From an uncultured Pelagibacteraceae bacterium (GTDB lineage Bacteria; Pseudomonadota; Alphaproteobacteria; Pelagibacterales; AG-422-B15), in contig CACFYZ010000010.1 in assembly GCA_902570675.1 (NCBI GenBank), forward strand, positions 1-41,355: 41,355 bases of DNA, given 5' to 3'. Below, one piece after another: positions 6,787 to 14,413 of the stretch. How positions within the stretch are numbered: the first letter of the stretch is position 1; each line of letters begins with the position of its first letter. The translations under genes were made by a program, and so were the position numbers. The notes under the pieces are model-generated. The model saw nothing but the letters and a program-made list of their open reading frames with translations. It searched no databases and was not told the DNA's origin.

Positions 6787-7950
6787 ATGAATTCAGTAAC
6801 TCAAACTTATGAAAAAGAAATGATTGCGTGGAGGCATGACTTCCATGCTCATCCGGAACTAAACTTTGACTTAAATATAACTTCTGCAAAAGTTGCTGAA
6901 ATTCTAAAAAGTCTCGGATTAGATGTATACGAAGGTATTGGAAAAAAGGGAATAGTTGCTGTTCTCAAGAATGGAGACAGCAATAAAAGTATTGGTATAC
7001 GTGCGGATATGGATGCTCTACCTGTAAACGAAGAAAATAATTGCACATATAAATCTACTCATGAAGGAAAAATGCATGCGTGTGGTCACGATGGTCATAC
7101 GGCGATGGCTTTGGGTGCCGCAAAGTATCTAGCTGAAACTAAAAACTTTGATGGTACAGTTTATTTTATATTTCAACCCGATGAAGAAAAAACACAAGGT
7201 GCTCAAGCAATGATTGACGACGGGTTGTTTGAGAAATTTTCAATTGATGAAGTTTATGCTTTTCATAATTTACCTGGAATGGAACTTGGACATTTTGCAA
7301 CTCGGGCAGGTACAATAACCGCAAGTGAAAGTTTATTTAAAATAGAATTAATGGGACAGGGGGGTCACTCAGCTTTGCCACATATGGGCATTGATACAAT
7401 CACAGTGGGCACACAAATAATTACAGCACTTCAATCAATTGTCTCGCGAAAACTTAATCCAGCAATGAACGGCGTAGTATCAGTCACAAAGTTTGAGTCC
7501 GATGGAAATGAAAATATACTACCTGGTTATTCGTTAATTTCAGGCGATGCAAGAGCACTATCCCCTGAAGCAAATCAAATCATTGAACGTAGTATGAGAG
7601 ATATTGTTGAGGGTACAGCCAGAGCTCATGGGATAGAATGTAGATTTGAATATATCACGCGAACAAACATGACGATCAATGCAAAAGAGCAGGCAGCAAT
7701 CGCAAGCAAAGTTGCAGAAGATCTATTTGGAGAAAGAAAGGTTGATGGCAACTGTGATCCAAAACTTTTTTCAGAAGATTTTGCGCAAATGTTAATGGTT
7801 AAGCCGGGCTGTTATGTTTTAATTGGTAATGGAATCGACGGACCGCATGGTCAATCTCTTCACTCCTCTACATATGACTTTAATGATAAACTTCTAGTAA
7901 TTGGATCAACCTTTTGGTCGAAGCTAGTCGAGAAACGACTAAGTGATTAA
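6787..7950 (+). CDS. M20 amidohydrolase, DoeB2-like N-acetyl-diaminobutyrate deacetylase
   Basis: A 387-residue M20 metallohydrolase. Visible metal or catalytic residues are C99 and H101 in HACGHDGH, E133-E134 in QPDEEKTQGA, H160 in YAFHNLPG, and a C-terminal His in GQSLHSSTYDFND. The dimerisation lid begins near GQGGHSALPHMGID. From memory it is closest to aminoacylase-like M20 enzymes called DoeB2, which remove acetate from N-acetyl-L-2,4-diaminobutyrate, the product of ectoine hydrolysis. The downstream gene, overlapping by one base, is an ectoine-hydrolase-like protein, which supports this role. A general hippurate or N-acyl-amino-acid hydrolase remains possible. Confidence 0.8.
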   Translation: MNSVTQTYEKEMIAWRHDFHAHPELNFDLNITSAKVAEILKSLGLDVYEGIGKKGIVAVLKNGDSNKSIGIRADMDALPVNEENNCTYKSTHEGKMHACGHDGHTAMALGAAKYLAETKNFDGTVYFIFQPDEEKTQGAQAMIDDGLFEKFSIDEVYAFHNLPGMELGHFATRAGTITASESLFKIELMGQGGHSALPHMGIDTITVGTQIITALQSIVSRKLNPAMNGVVSVTKFESDGNENILPGYSLISGDARALSPEANQIIERSMRDIVEGTARAHGIECRFEYITRTNMTINAKEQAAIASKVAEDLFGERKVDGNCDPKLFSEDFAQMLMVKPGCYVLIGNGIDGPHGQSLHSSTYDFNDKLLVIGSTFWSKLVEKRLSD

Positions 7951-9119
7951 TGATATTCTCCAAAAGTGAATATAGTGATCGACTAAATAAGGTGAAAAAA
8001 TCAATGCAAGCAAAAGGTATTGATTTACTGATCTCGCAGGACACTGCGAATATTAATTATCTTACTGGTTACGATGCTTGGTCTTTTTATTATGCGCAAT
8101 GTGTTATTATTCACGCAGACCTTGAGGAGCCTCTACTTTTTGTGCGTGACCAGGATGCTGGTGGGGCGTTTTTACAAAATTGCTGGTCTCAAGAAAATAT
8201 TATTATTTATGCTGAAAAGTATATTCATACCTGGCCTAATCATCCATATGATTACTTAATTGAAATCATTAAAAACAAAAAATGGGATCAGTTATCCATT
8301 GGACTTGAGATGGACAGTCATTATTTCACAGCATTTTGCTATAAAAAATTGCTTGATGGACTTCCTGATGCTTCACTTAAGGACTGTGAACGATTAGTAA
8401 ATTGGGTACGATTTATAAAATCTGATGCAGAAATAGAATTAATGAAGAACGCGGCTTTAATAACAGACAACGCTATGAGCACGGCACTTGAAGTTATTAA
8501 CCCAGGCGTAAGACAATGTGATGCGGTCGGCGAAATACAAAAAGCCATGTTTTATGGAACTTCAGAATTTGGAGGAGAATATTCTAGTATTACAACATTA
8601 CTACCCACTGGTACCGGAACATCCTCATCACATTTAACAGCCACTCAAAAAAAATTTATCAAAGGTGAGGCGACAATAATAGAACTTGCTGGAGTCTTTA
8701 AAAGATATCACGCGCCATTAGCCCGCACGGTTCTTTTAGGTAAAGCCGAACAAAAAAAAATAGATGCTATGGATGCTACAAATGAAGCATTGAATGAAGG
8801 TATATCCGTAATTAAACCTGGAAACACAGCAAATGATGTTGCACAAAAATTTTGGGGTATTTTAGATAAGCACGGTATCAAAAAGGACTCCCGAACAGGC
8901 TACTCTATTGGTATTGGATACCCTCCTGATTGGGGTGAGCATACAATAAATATTTCAAAAGGCGATCAAACAGTATTGTTTCCTAATGTAACCTTCCATA
9001 TGATTGCAGTAATGCAGTTTGGAGATTGGGGAGTTGAGGCCAGTCATTCAATACGAGTTACTGAGCATGGATCAGAAAAGTTTTCAGATTTCTCAAGCGA
9101 TTTATTCATAAAAGAATAA
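7950..9119 (+). CDS. doeA: M24-fold ectoine hydrolase-like protein (DoeA/EutD)
   Basis: A 389-residue pita-bread-fold protein with a creatinase-type N-domain (1-155) and an M24 C-domain. Long stretches fit the DoeA/EutD ectoine hydrolase family, among them YLTGYDAWSFYYAQC (37-51), KRYHAPLARTVLLG (251-264) and the late KKDSRTGYSIGIGYPPDWGEHT. The two Asp that bind metal in ordinary M24 peptidases are not at their usual places (ELAG and HAPLART instead), as expected for a ring-opening hydrolase of this branch. The start overlaps the M20 stop by one base. DoeA opens ectoine to N-acetyl-diaminobutyrates for the deacetylase. The later genes (doeC, doeD) and a transporter are not in the window. Confidence 0.78.
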   Translation: MIFSKSEYSDRLNKVKKSMQAKGIDLLISQDTANINYLTGYDAWSFYYAQCVIIHADLEEPLLFVRDQDAGGAFLQNCWSQENIIIYAEKYIHTWPNHPYDYLIEIIKNKKWDQLSIGLEMDSHYFTAFCYKKLLDGLPDASLKDCERLVNWVRFIKSDAEIELMKNAALITDNAMSTALEVINPGVRQCDAVGEIQKAMFYGTSEFGGEYSSITTLLPTGTGTSSSHLTATQKKFIKGEATIIELAGVFKRYHAPLARTVLLGKAEQKKIDAMDATNEALNEGISVIKPGNTANDVAQKFWGILDKHGIKKDSRTGYSIGIGYPPDWGEHTINISKGDQTVLFPNVTFHMIAVMQFGDWGVEASHSIRVTEHGSEKFSDFSSDLFIKE

Positions 9120-9214
9120 GTATCCATAAGAATTGAGCTTTTAATTGCATACCTTGTTTTTACTAGAGAATCTTCTAAATATTGTATAAAGTAGCGCAAT
9201 TCATGGAGTTAATT

Positions 9215-9403
9215 ATGGGTATTCATCACGATTATAAATCAAAGCGTGGCGAGAGAGCTATGGCTAAGCAGCAAAAGCGAGAGTCGAAGTTGCATGATAA
9301 CACCGATAAGAAAGAAGAAGAGAAACTCATTAAAGAGCTTAAAAAAGCAGGTTTAAATAAAGATGAAATCAAACAATTCCTCGAAGGAAGAGCGAAAGGA
9401 TAA
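9215..9403 (+). CDS. Small charged protein, 62 residues
   Basis: Unrecognised. ATG at 9215 is preceded by GGAG at the right distance; an upstream in-frame TTG (9182) has no such site. The product is strongly charged: MGIHHDYKSKRGERAMAKQQ, then an acidic/basic helix-forming half with [20 protein letters not shown] and FLEGRAKG at the end. No membrane segment or Cys is present. Its 3' end overlaps the next small gene by 41 bases in another frame. The context (before dcd-murA) and the ribosome-binding site suggest a real gene; no function is proposed. Confidence 0.6.
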   Translation: MGIHHDYKSKRGERAMAKQQKRESKLHDNTDKKEEEKLIKELKKAGLNKDEIKQFLEGRAKG

Positions 9404-9497
9404 AAAGCTCAATAACTCAGAAAGACTTGCTGAAGCGTTAAGACAGAACTTGAGAAAAAGAAAAGAATTTCAAAGAAAACAAAACAAGGAAGATTAA
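9363..9497 (+). CDS. Small basic protein, 44 residues, upstream of dcd-murA
   Basis: The reading frame codes for 44 residues with the core [20 protein letters not shown]. Small proteins with a LAEALRxNLxRRK core are common just before murA in Alphaproteobacteria, which is why this short frame is called. The stop is one base before the dcd start, so translation is probably coupled. The Lys/Arg-rich amphipathic helix could bind RNA or a larger partner, but no function is known to me. It overlaps the previous small gene by 41 bases. Confidence 0.6.
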   Translation: MKSNNSSKEERKDKKLNNSERLAEALRQNLRKRKEFQRKQNKED

Positions 9498-9498
9498 T

Positions 9499-10053
9499 AT
9501 GACGATTATGTCAGATAATTGGATCAAGAAAAAAGCCCTTGAAGAAGGTATGATCGAACCATTTGTTGATGGTCAAAAAAAAGAGGGCACAATATCTTTT
9601 GGCCTTTCATCATATGGATATGACGCAAGAGTTTCAGAAGAATTTAAGATTTTTACAAACGTAGACTCTGCTTTGGTTGACCCTAAAAACTTTGACGATC
9701 GAGGATTTGTAGATCGTCCAGGCAAAGAGTGCATTATACCACCAAACTCATTTGCTCTTGCACGTACGGTTGAGTATTTTAGAATCCCTAGAGACATTCT
9801 AGTGGTATGTTTGGGGAAATCAACTTACGCCAGATGTGGAATAATTGTGAATGTTACACCTCTTGAACCTGAGTGGGAGGGTCATGTGACACTTGAATTT
9901 TCTAATACAACACCTCTTCCCGCAAAAATCTATGCCAATGAAGGAGCGTGCCAGTTTTTATTTTATAAAGGAGAGGCGCCGCCTGAAGTATCATATAAAG
10001 ACCGTAAAGGTAAATATATGAAACAGACCGGAGTTACTTTACCAAAGCTGTAA
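9499..10053 (+). CDS. dcd: dCTP deaminase
   Basis: A 184-residue dCTP deaminase that makes dUTP from dCTP for thymidylate synthesis. It shows the family blocks [14 protein letters not shown] (31-44), [23 protein letters not shown] (about 105-127) and [27 protein letters not shown], with the catalytic Glu in LEFSN. The length matches the alphaproteobacterial enzyme. The ATG at 9499 follows the small basic gene by one base; a second ATG three codons on is an alternative. murA follows after 7 bases, a usual alphaproteobacterial order. Confidence 0.95.
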   Translation: MTIMSDNWIKKKALEEGMIEPFVDGQKKEGTISFGLSSYGYDARVSEEFKIFTNVDSALVDPKNFDDRGFVDRPGKECIIPPNSFALARTVEYFRIPRDILVVCLGKSTYARCGIIVNVTPLEPEWEGHVTLEFSNTTPLPAKIYANEGACQFLFYKGEAPPEVSYKDRKGKYMKQTGVTLPKL

Positions 10054-10060
10054 ACTTTAG

Positions 10061-11323
10061 ATGCAAAAAATTGTTATAAATGGAGGTAACTTTCTCCAGG
10101 GCAAGATTAACGTTAGTGGATCAAAAAATGCGTCGCTGCCAATCATGGCCGCGAGCATCCTGACAGATGAAATACTAGAATTAGAGAATGTCCCTGATTT
10201 AGTTGATGTCCATACGATGTCCCAAGTCTTGTCATCGCTTGGGGTAAGTGTAGTTTCACAAAATGAGAGTAAAAATAATCTTTCTCTCACTTATTCTGAC
10301 TCTGACAGTGTAATAGCTGAGTATGATTTGGTTAGAAAAATGAGAGCTAGCATCTTAGTTCTTGGCCCACTTCTAGCGCGCAAAAGGCACGCTAGTGTCT
10401 CACTTCCCGGTGGATGCGCTATAGGAGCAAGACCTGTTGATTTACATATTAATGCTCTTACAAAACTTGGAGCATCATTTGAATTAGAGAGTGGATACAT
10501 AAAATGTAATGCTCCAAACGGTTTAATTGGAAACAAAATAAATTTTGACAAAGTTTCTGTGGGTGCAACAGAAAATATCGTTATGGCAGCCTCACTAGCT
10601 AGAGGTGAAAGCGAAATTACAAATATAGCGCTTGAGCCAGAAGTCATGGATCTCATCAGTTGTTTAAACAAAATGGGAGCAAAAATTGAACTTGGAGATA
10701 ATCGAAACATTTTTATCGAGGGTGTAGATCGGCTGAAAGGAACAGTGCACTCTATAATTCCAGATCGAATTGAGGCAATCACCTATATCATAGCGGGGGC
10801 CTTAATTGGAAAAAACTTAGAAATTACAAACATAAACATAGAGCACGTTAGCAATGTCTTGGAAATATTAAATGAGCTTTCAATTAATTTTGCAATGAAG
10901 GAGAGTTCTATTACTGTTGAGCAATCTAGCATTTCAGATGGAATAACTATCGACACAATGGAATATCCTGGTTTTCCAACAGATGTTCAAGCTCAAATGA
11001 TGGTTTTATTGTCACTCGGAAAATCAGTGTCTAAAATTAGTGAAAATATATTTGAAAACAGATTTATGCATGTTCCTGAATTAAATAGAATGGGTGCTAA
11101 TATTGAAGTAAATGGCAAAACAGCAGTTATTAATCCTTGCCATGAGTTTATTTCAGCTCAAGTAATGGCTACTGATTTAAGAGCATCCGTAAGTTTAATA
11201 CTCGCTGGATTAGTCGCAAAAGGGACAACAACATTAAATCGTATCTATCATCTTGATCGAGGCTATGAAAAAATTGAGGAAAAACTGCTAGCGTGTGGAG
11301 CAGATATTCAGAGATTAACATAG
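10061..11323 (+). CDS. murA: UDP-N-acetylglucosamine 1-carboxyvinyltransferase
   Basis: A 420-residue MurA, the first committed step of peptidoglycan synthesis (enolpyruvyl transfer from PEP to UDP-GlcNAc). K22 in SGSKNASLP and the catalytic C119 in LPGGCAIGARPVDLH are visible; a Cys here predicts sensitivity to fosfomycin. Later blocks include VGATENIVMAA, DRIEAITYIIAGAL, PGFPTDVQAQMM and DLRASVSLILAGLVA. Length and order are normal. It lies in a tight run dcd-murA-DUF2948-hisD. Confidence 0.97.
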   Translation: MQKIVINGGNFLQGKINVSGSKNASLPIMAASILTDEILELENVPDLVDVHTMSQVLSSLGVSVVSQNESKNNLSLTYSDSDSVIAEYDLVRKMRASILVLGPLLARKRHASVSLPGGCAIGARPVDLHINALTKLGASFELESGYIKCNAPNGLIGNKINFDKVSVGATENIVMAASLARGESEITNIALEPEVMDLISCLNKMGAKIELGDNRNIFIEGVDRLKGTVHSIIPDRIEAITYIIAGALIGKNLEITNINIEHVSNVLEILNELSINFAMKESSITVEQSSISDGITIDTMEYPGFPTDVQAQMMVLLSLGKSVSKISENIFENRFMHVPELNRMGANIEVNGKTAVINPCHEFISAQVMATDLRASVSLILAGLVAKGTTTLNRIYHLDRGYEKIEEKLLACGADIQRLT

Positions 11324-11330
11324 AGATTGA

Positions 11331-11753
11331 ATGAATCTTAATGCAATTGATACAGACGATTTAAAAATTATATCTACAATTCTTCAAGATGGACTTATTG
11401 AGGTGAATGATATTAAGTATCTACCATCAATAAGATCATTTTTTTTGATGATCACCCGATTTATGTGGGAAGAAAAGATTGTTAATAAAGTTGACCAAAG
11501 AATAAGAGCAGTGCTCAGTTTTGAGGATGTTTTATCTGTATATTCAAAAAATATTGACCAATTGAATAAAAAAAAGACTTTAGAGCTAGTAACTTTCAAT
11601 TATTACCCAAACGATTCTAAAAATATAGAAATTGAATTGCTTTTCAAAAATGATGCAACTATAAAGCTCGAAACCGAAATAATTAGATGCAAGCTAGAAG
11701 ATCAGGGAGAGCCTTGGAAAATAGAAAAAATAAATAATGACAAAAGTAATTAA
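11331..11753 (+). CDS. DUF2948 family protein
   Basis: A 140-residue protein of the DUF2948 family, found almost only in Alphaproteobacteria between murA and hisD, as here. Family features visible are DDLKIISTILQDGLIEVNDIKYLP (9-32), the RFMWEE segment and the C-terminal IRCKLEDQGEPW. No signal peptide or membrane segment is present. Its end overlaps hisD by 17 bases. The function is unknown; the fixed neighbourhood suggests a housekeeping role. Confidence 0.85.
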   Translation: MNLNAIDTDDLKIISTILQDGLIEVNDIKYLPSIRSFFLMITRFMWEEKIVNKVDQRIRAVLSFEDVLSVYSKNIDQLNKKKTLELVTFNYYPNDSKNIEIELLFKNDATIKLETEIIRCKLEDQGEPWKIEKINNDKSN

Positions 11754-13032
11754 TTCTAACAATAAAAATTTTGAGGAAGACTTTAATGATCTTCTTATTA
11801 TGAATAGGTCAAGTGATACAAATGTTACTGAAACTGTATCATCAATTATTGCAGATATTAGAAGTGATGGAGATGATGCTCTCTTAAAGTATACTCATCA
11901 ATTTGATAAGAATGAGCTTACAATTGAAGAGATTGTGCTTGATGAAGAAGAAATTAATAAACAATCTGCAAATATAACTGATGATTTAAGTAATGCTCTT
12001 AAAGTATCAATGGAAAGAGTTCGTGATTATCATAAAAAACAGTTGCCTGAAGACCTAATTTTCGAGGACGATTTAAATTCAAAGTTAGGATATGTTTGGC
12101 GAGCCGTAGAGTCTGTTGGCATTTATGTTCCTGGAGGAACTGCTAGTTATCCAAGCACGGTAATAATGAATGCAATACCCGCTATTGTTGCGGGAGTAGA
12201 GAAGATTTCGATGGTTACTCCAATGACCGATGAATATATAAACCCTTCAGTTTTATATGCTGCAAAAATTTGTGGAATTAAAAAAATATTTTGTATTGGT
12301 GGAGCTCAAGCTATTGCCGCCTTGGCTTATGGAACAAAAACTATTAAACCTGTTAATAAAATTGTAGGACCTGGTAATATATATGTTGCGGAAGCAAAAA
12401 GACAAGTTTCGGGTTTTACAGGCATTGATATGTTTGCAGGTCCCTCCGAGGTTGTCATCATCGCTGATGAAAAAAATGATCCAAAAATTGTTTCAGCTGA
12501 TTTAGTTGCTCAAGCTGAGCATGATGAAAGTGCACAAAGTATTCTTATAACAATTGATGAACAGTTAGGTAATGACGTAAATAAGGAAGTAGTGTCTCAA
12601 ATAAACTCACTACCACGAAAAGATATCGCTGCTTCAAGTTGGGAAAATAATGGCAAGATAATAATAGCGAAAAGTCTTGATGAAGCGATTGCGTTATCTA
12701 ATAGGTTAGCACCCGAACACCTAGAATTGTTGATTGATAATCCGCAGGAAAGTATCAAAAAAATTAAAAATGCTGGAGCTATTTTTATGGGACGAAATAC
12801 TCCTGAAGCACTAGGCGATTACCTCGCTGGGCCAAGTCATGTTTTACCAACTTCCAGAAGTGCTAAATTTTCTTCTGGATTATCAGTTTTCGATTTTCTA
12901 AAAAAAATATCACTTGTTGAATTTTCAAAAGAAGGTATTGAACAAATAGGTGATAGTGCTATTAAAATTGCTGATAATGAAGGTCTTGACGGTCATTCAA
13001 GATCAATAGAATATAGGCTTGCAAAAAAATAA
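11737..13032 (+). CDS. hisD: Histidinol dehydrogenase
   Basis: A 431-residue HisD, which oxidises histidinol to histidine in two NAD-dependent steps. NAD and catalytic regions include VGPGNIYVAEAKRQV and DMFAGPSEVVIIAD. Zinc ligands are Gln and His in AQAEHDESAQ, Asp in ALGDYLAGPSHVLP and His in GLDGHSRSI, and the catalytic Glu-His pair is in LAPEHLEL. The size is as in E. coli. The gene overlaps DUF2948 by 17 bases and is apart from hisSZG, so it is probably not under the leader described at 15684. Confidence 0.97.
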   Translation: MTKVINSNNKNFEEDFNDLLIMNRSSDTNVTETVSSIIADIRSDGDDALLKYTHQFDKNELTIEEIVLDEEEINKQSANITDDLSNALKVSMERVRDYHKKQLPEDLIFEDDLNSKLGYVWRAVESVGIYVPGGTASYPSTVIMNAIPAIVAGVEKISMVTPMTDEYINPSVLYAAKICGIKKIFCIGGAQAIAALAYGTKTIKPVNKIVGPGNIYVAEAKRQVSGFTGIDMFAGPSEVVIIADEKNDPKIVSADLVAQAEHDESAQSILITIDEQLGNDVNKEVVSQINSLPRKDIAASSWENNGKIIIAKSLDEAIALSNRLAPEHLELLIDNPQESIKKIKNAGAIFMGRNTPEALGDYLAGPSHVLPTSRSAKFSSGLSVFDFLKKISLVEFSKEGIEQIGDSAIKIADNEGLDGHSRSIEYRLAKK

Positions 13033-13035
13033 TTT

Positions 13036-13254
13036 ATGTCAAAAGAAGAAATATTAGAGTTTAAAGGTAAGGTTACAGACCTCCTTCCAAACGCAATGTT
13101 TAAAGTAGAATTAGAGAATGGTCATGAGGTATTAGCTCACACAGCTGGAAGAATGAGAAAGAACAGAATTAGAGTACTGGCTGGAGATGAAGTTTTAGTT
13201 CAAGTAACACCATACGACCTCACAAAGGGTCGTATTATTTTTCGATATAAGTAA
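13036..13254 (+). CDS. infA: Translation initiation factor IF-1
   Basis: A 72-residue single OB-fold protein, full length. It shows [33 protein letters not shown] and the C-terminal block [24 protein letters not shown], both diagnostic of IF-1, which blocks the ribosomal A site during initiation. It starts 3 bases after hisD, with maf downstream, the standard alphaproteobacterial order. Confidence 0.97.
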   Translation: MSKEEILEFKGKVTDLLPNAMFKVELENGHEVLAHTAGRMRKNRIRVLAGDEVLVQVTPYDLTKGRIIFRYK

Positions 13255-13266
13255 TTTGAGATTATT

Positions 13267-13833
13267 TTGAATCTAATCTTAGGCAGTGCATCTCCAAGAA
13301 GACTTGAATTGTTATCCAAAATTAACATTATTCCAAATGAAATTATTTCTCCAAATGTAGATGAAACTATAGATAAAAATGAGTTACCACTTAATTACTG
13401 TAAACGTATCGCTCTCAATAAAATGAAACAATTTCAAAATAAATTTAATGACGCAATTATTTTAACAGCTGACACAATTGCATATACAGGACGAACTATA
13501 ATAGACAAGACTGAGGACAGAAATATTGCTTTAAAGAACTTACAAAGATTATCTGGAAAGAGACATAGAGTGAGTACTTCTGTTTGCATAAGAAATCTAG
13601 ATAATAAGATTTTCAAAAAAACTATTACAACATCTGTTAGTTTCAAAGTTTTAAAAAAAGACGATCTTGAGAATTATATGAAAACAAGCGAATGGCAAGG
13701 AGTTGCTGGATCTTATAAAATTCAAGGTATTGCAGAGTCTTTTATTAAATCTATAAATGGATCGTATTCTAATGTTGTTGGTTTACCATTATTAGAAGTA
13801 AATAATCTCCTTATTTCGGCTGGATATAAATGA
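13267..13833 (+). CDS. maf: Maf-family nucleotide pyrophosphatase
   Basis: A 188-residue Maf protein, which hydrolyses non-canonical or methylated nucleoside triphosphates (dTTP/UTP type or m7GTP type). The N-terminal LGSASPRRLELL (5-16) is diagnostic; the catalytic acid lies in LTADTIAYTGR (71-81), followed by SGKRHRVSTSV and the C-terminal GVAGSYKIQGIAESFIKSI block. The start is TTG at 13267, the only plausible start just before the conserved SASPRR loop. The gene ends in a 4-base overlap with the next one. Confidence 0.92.
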   Translation: MNLILGSASPRRLELLSKINIIPNEIISPNVDETIDKNELPLNYCKRIALNKMKQFQNKFNDAIILTADTIAYTGRTIIDKTEDRNIALKNLQRLSGKRHRVSTSVCIRNLDNKIFKKTITTSVSFKVLKKDDLENYMKTSEWQGVAGSYKIQGIAESFIKSINGSYSNVVGLPLLEVNNLLISAGYK

Positions 13834-14186
13834 CTGATCTAATTTTTATTTATAATGCAAAAAGTGGTATAGCAAATGCATTTATTGACTGGGGTCATAA
13901 AATAGTCTCCCCTGAGACATATGACTGTAATTTATGCTCAATTACTTATAATAATTTTGGAAAAGAAAAAAAGTGGAGTGATTTTCTAAAAAAAATTAAT
14001 ATTCAAAGTCGTTTTTACTATATTGATCATTTAAAAGATCTAACTTTTGTTAATGATGATACTAAGTTGCCATGTATATTTATTAAGCAAGACAATGAAT
14101 TCAAATTAATAATTGACTCAAAAGAGCTCAATACTTTTGTTAGCGTTGATCAATTAATCACTAGATTAAAGGATTTTTTAGTTTGA
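13830..14186 (+). CDS. Conserved hypothetical protein, 118 residues
   Basis: The start overlaps maf by 4 bases, so it is translated from the same message. The N-terminal part reads LIFIYNAKSGIANAFIDWGHKIVSP, then YDCNLCSITYNNF with Cys33 and Cys36. The C-terminal part resembles PCIFIKQDNEFKLIIDSKEL and ends in a helix with LITRLKDFL. Proteins with the same YNA.SG..NA...HKI.SP..Y.CNLC..TY pattern occur in several bacterial phyla as uncharacterised proteins. The Cys pair could bind metal. I cannot give a function. Confidence 0.75.
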   Translation: MTDLIFIYNAKSGIANAFIDWGHKIVSPETYDCNLCSITYNNFGKEKKWSDFLKKINIQSRFYYIDHLKDLTFVNDDTKLPCIFIKQDNEFKLIIDSKELNTFVSVDQLITRLKDFLV

Positions 14187-14255
14187 CAGTATTCGTAATA
14201 TTTTCTTTGCACGAATTAATGTAATAGAATAAAAGACTAGGATCGTAATTTAGAT

Positions 14256-14331
14256 GGCTCGATAGCTCAGTTGGTAGAGCAAAGGACTGAAAATCCTTGT
14301 GTCGGTGGTTCAATTCCACCTCGAGCCACCA
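14256..14331 (+). tRNA. tRNA-Phe (GAA)
   Basis: A 76-base cloverleaf. The acceptor stem GGCTCGA pairs with TCGAGCC (14321-14327), the discriminator is A14328, and CCA is encoded. The D-arm AGCTCAGTTGGTAGAGC is present, the anticodon loop CTGAAAA has anticodon GAA at 14289-14291, and the T-loop reads GGTTCAATTCC. It is 5 bases ahead of tRNA-His, so the two are probably co-transcribed. Confidence 0.97.
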
Positions 14332-14336
14332 CGTAT

Positions 14337-14413
14337 GCAGCTGTAGCTCAGTTGGTTAGAGCGCCTGGTTGTGGTTCAGGAGGTCGGTAGTTCGAATCTA
14401 CCCAGCTGTACCA
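14337..14413 (+). tRNA. tRNA-His (GTG), lacking G-1
   Basis: A 77-base tRNA. The acceptor stem GCAGCTG pairs with CAGCTGT with a G1:U72 wobble, the discriminator is A73 (14410), and CCA is encoded. The anticodon loop TTGTGGT has anticodon GTG at 14371-14373, and the T-loop reads TAGTTCGAATCTA. Almost all organisms add or encode G-1 opposite C73 in tRNA-His; a large alphaproteobacterial group has lost it together with a change in HisRS, and this tRNA fits that derived type. Its 3' end overlaps the convergent MFS gene by 16 bases. Confidence 0.95.

Noticed and set aside
10057-10782. Open frames antisense to murA
   Set aside because: Shadow frames of a clear, conserved gene.
14206-14236. Promoter-like TTGCAC and TAGAAT before the tRNAs
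   Set aside because: Spacing of 12 bases is too short; no convincing alternative pair, so no promoter is called.
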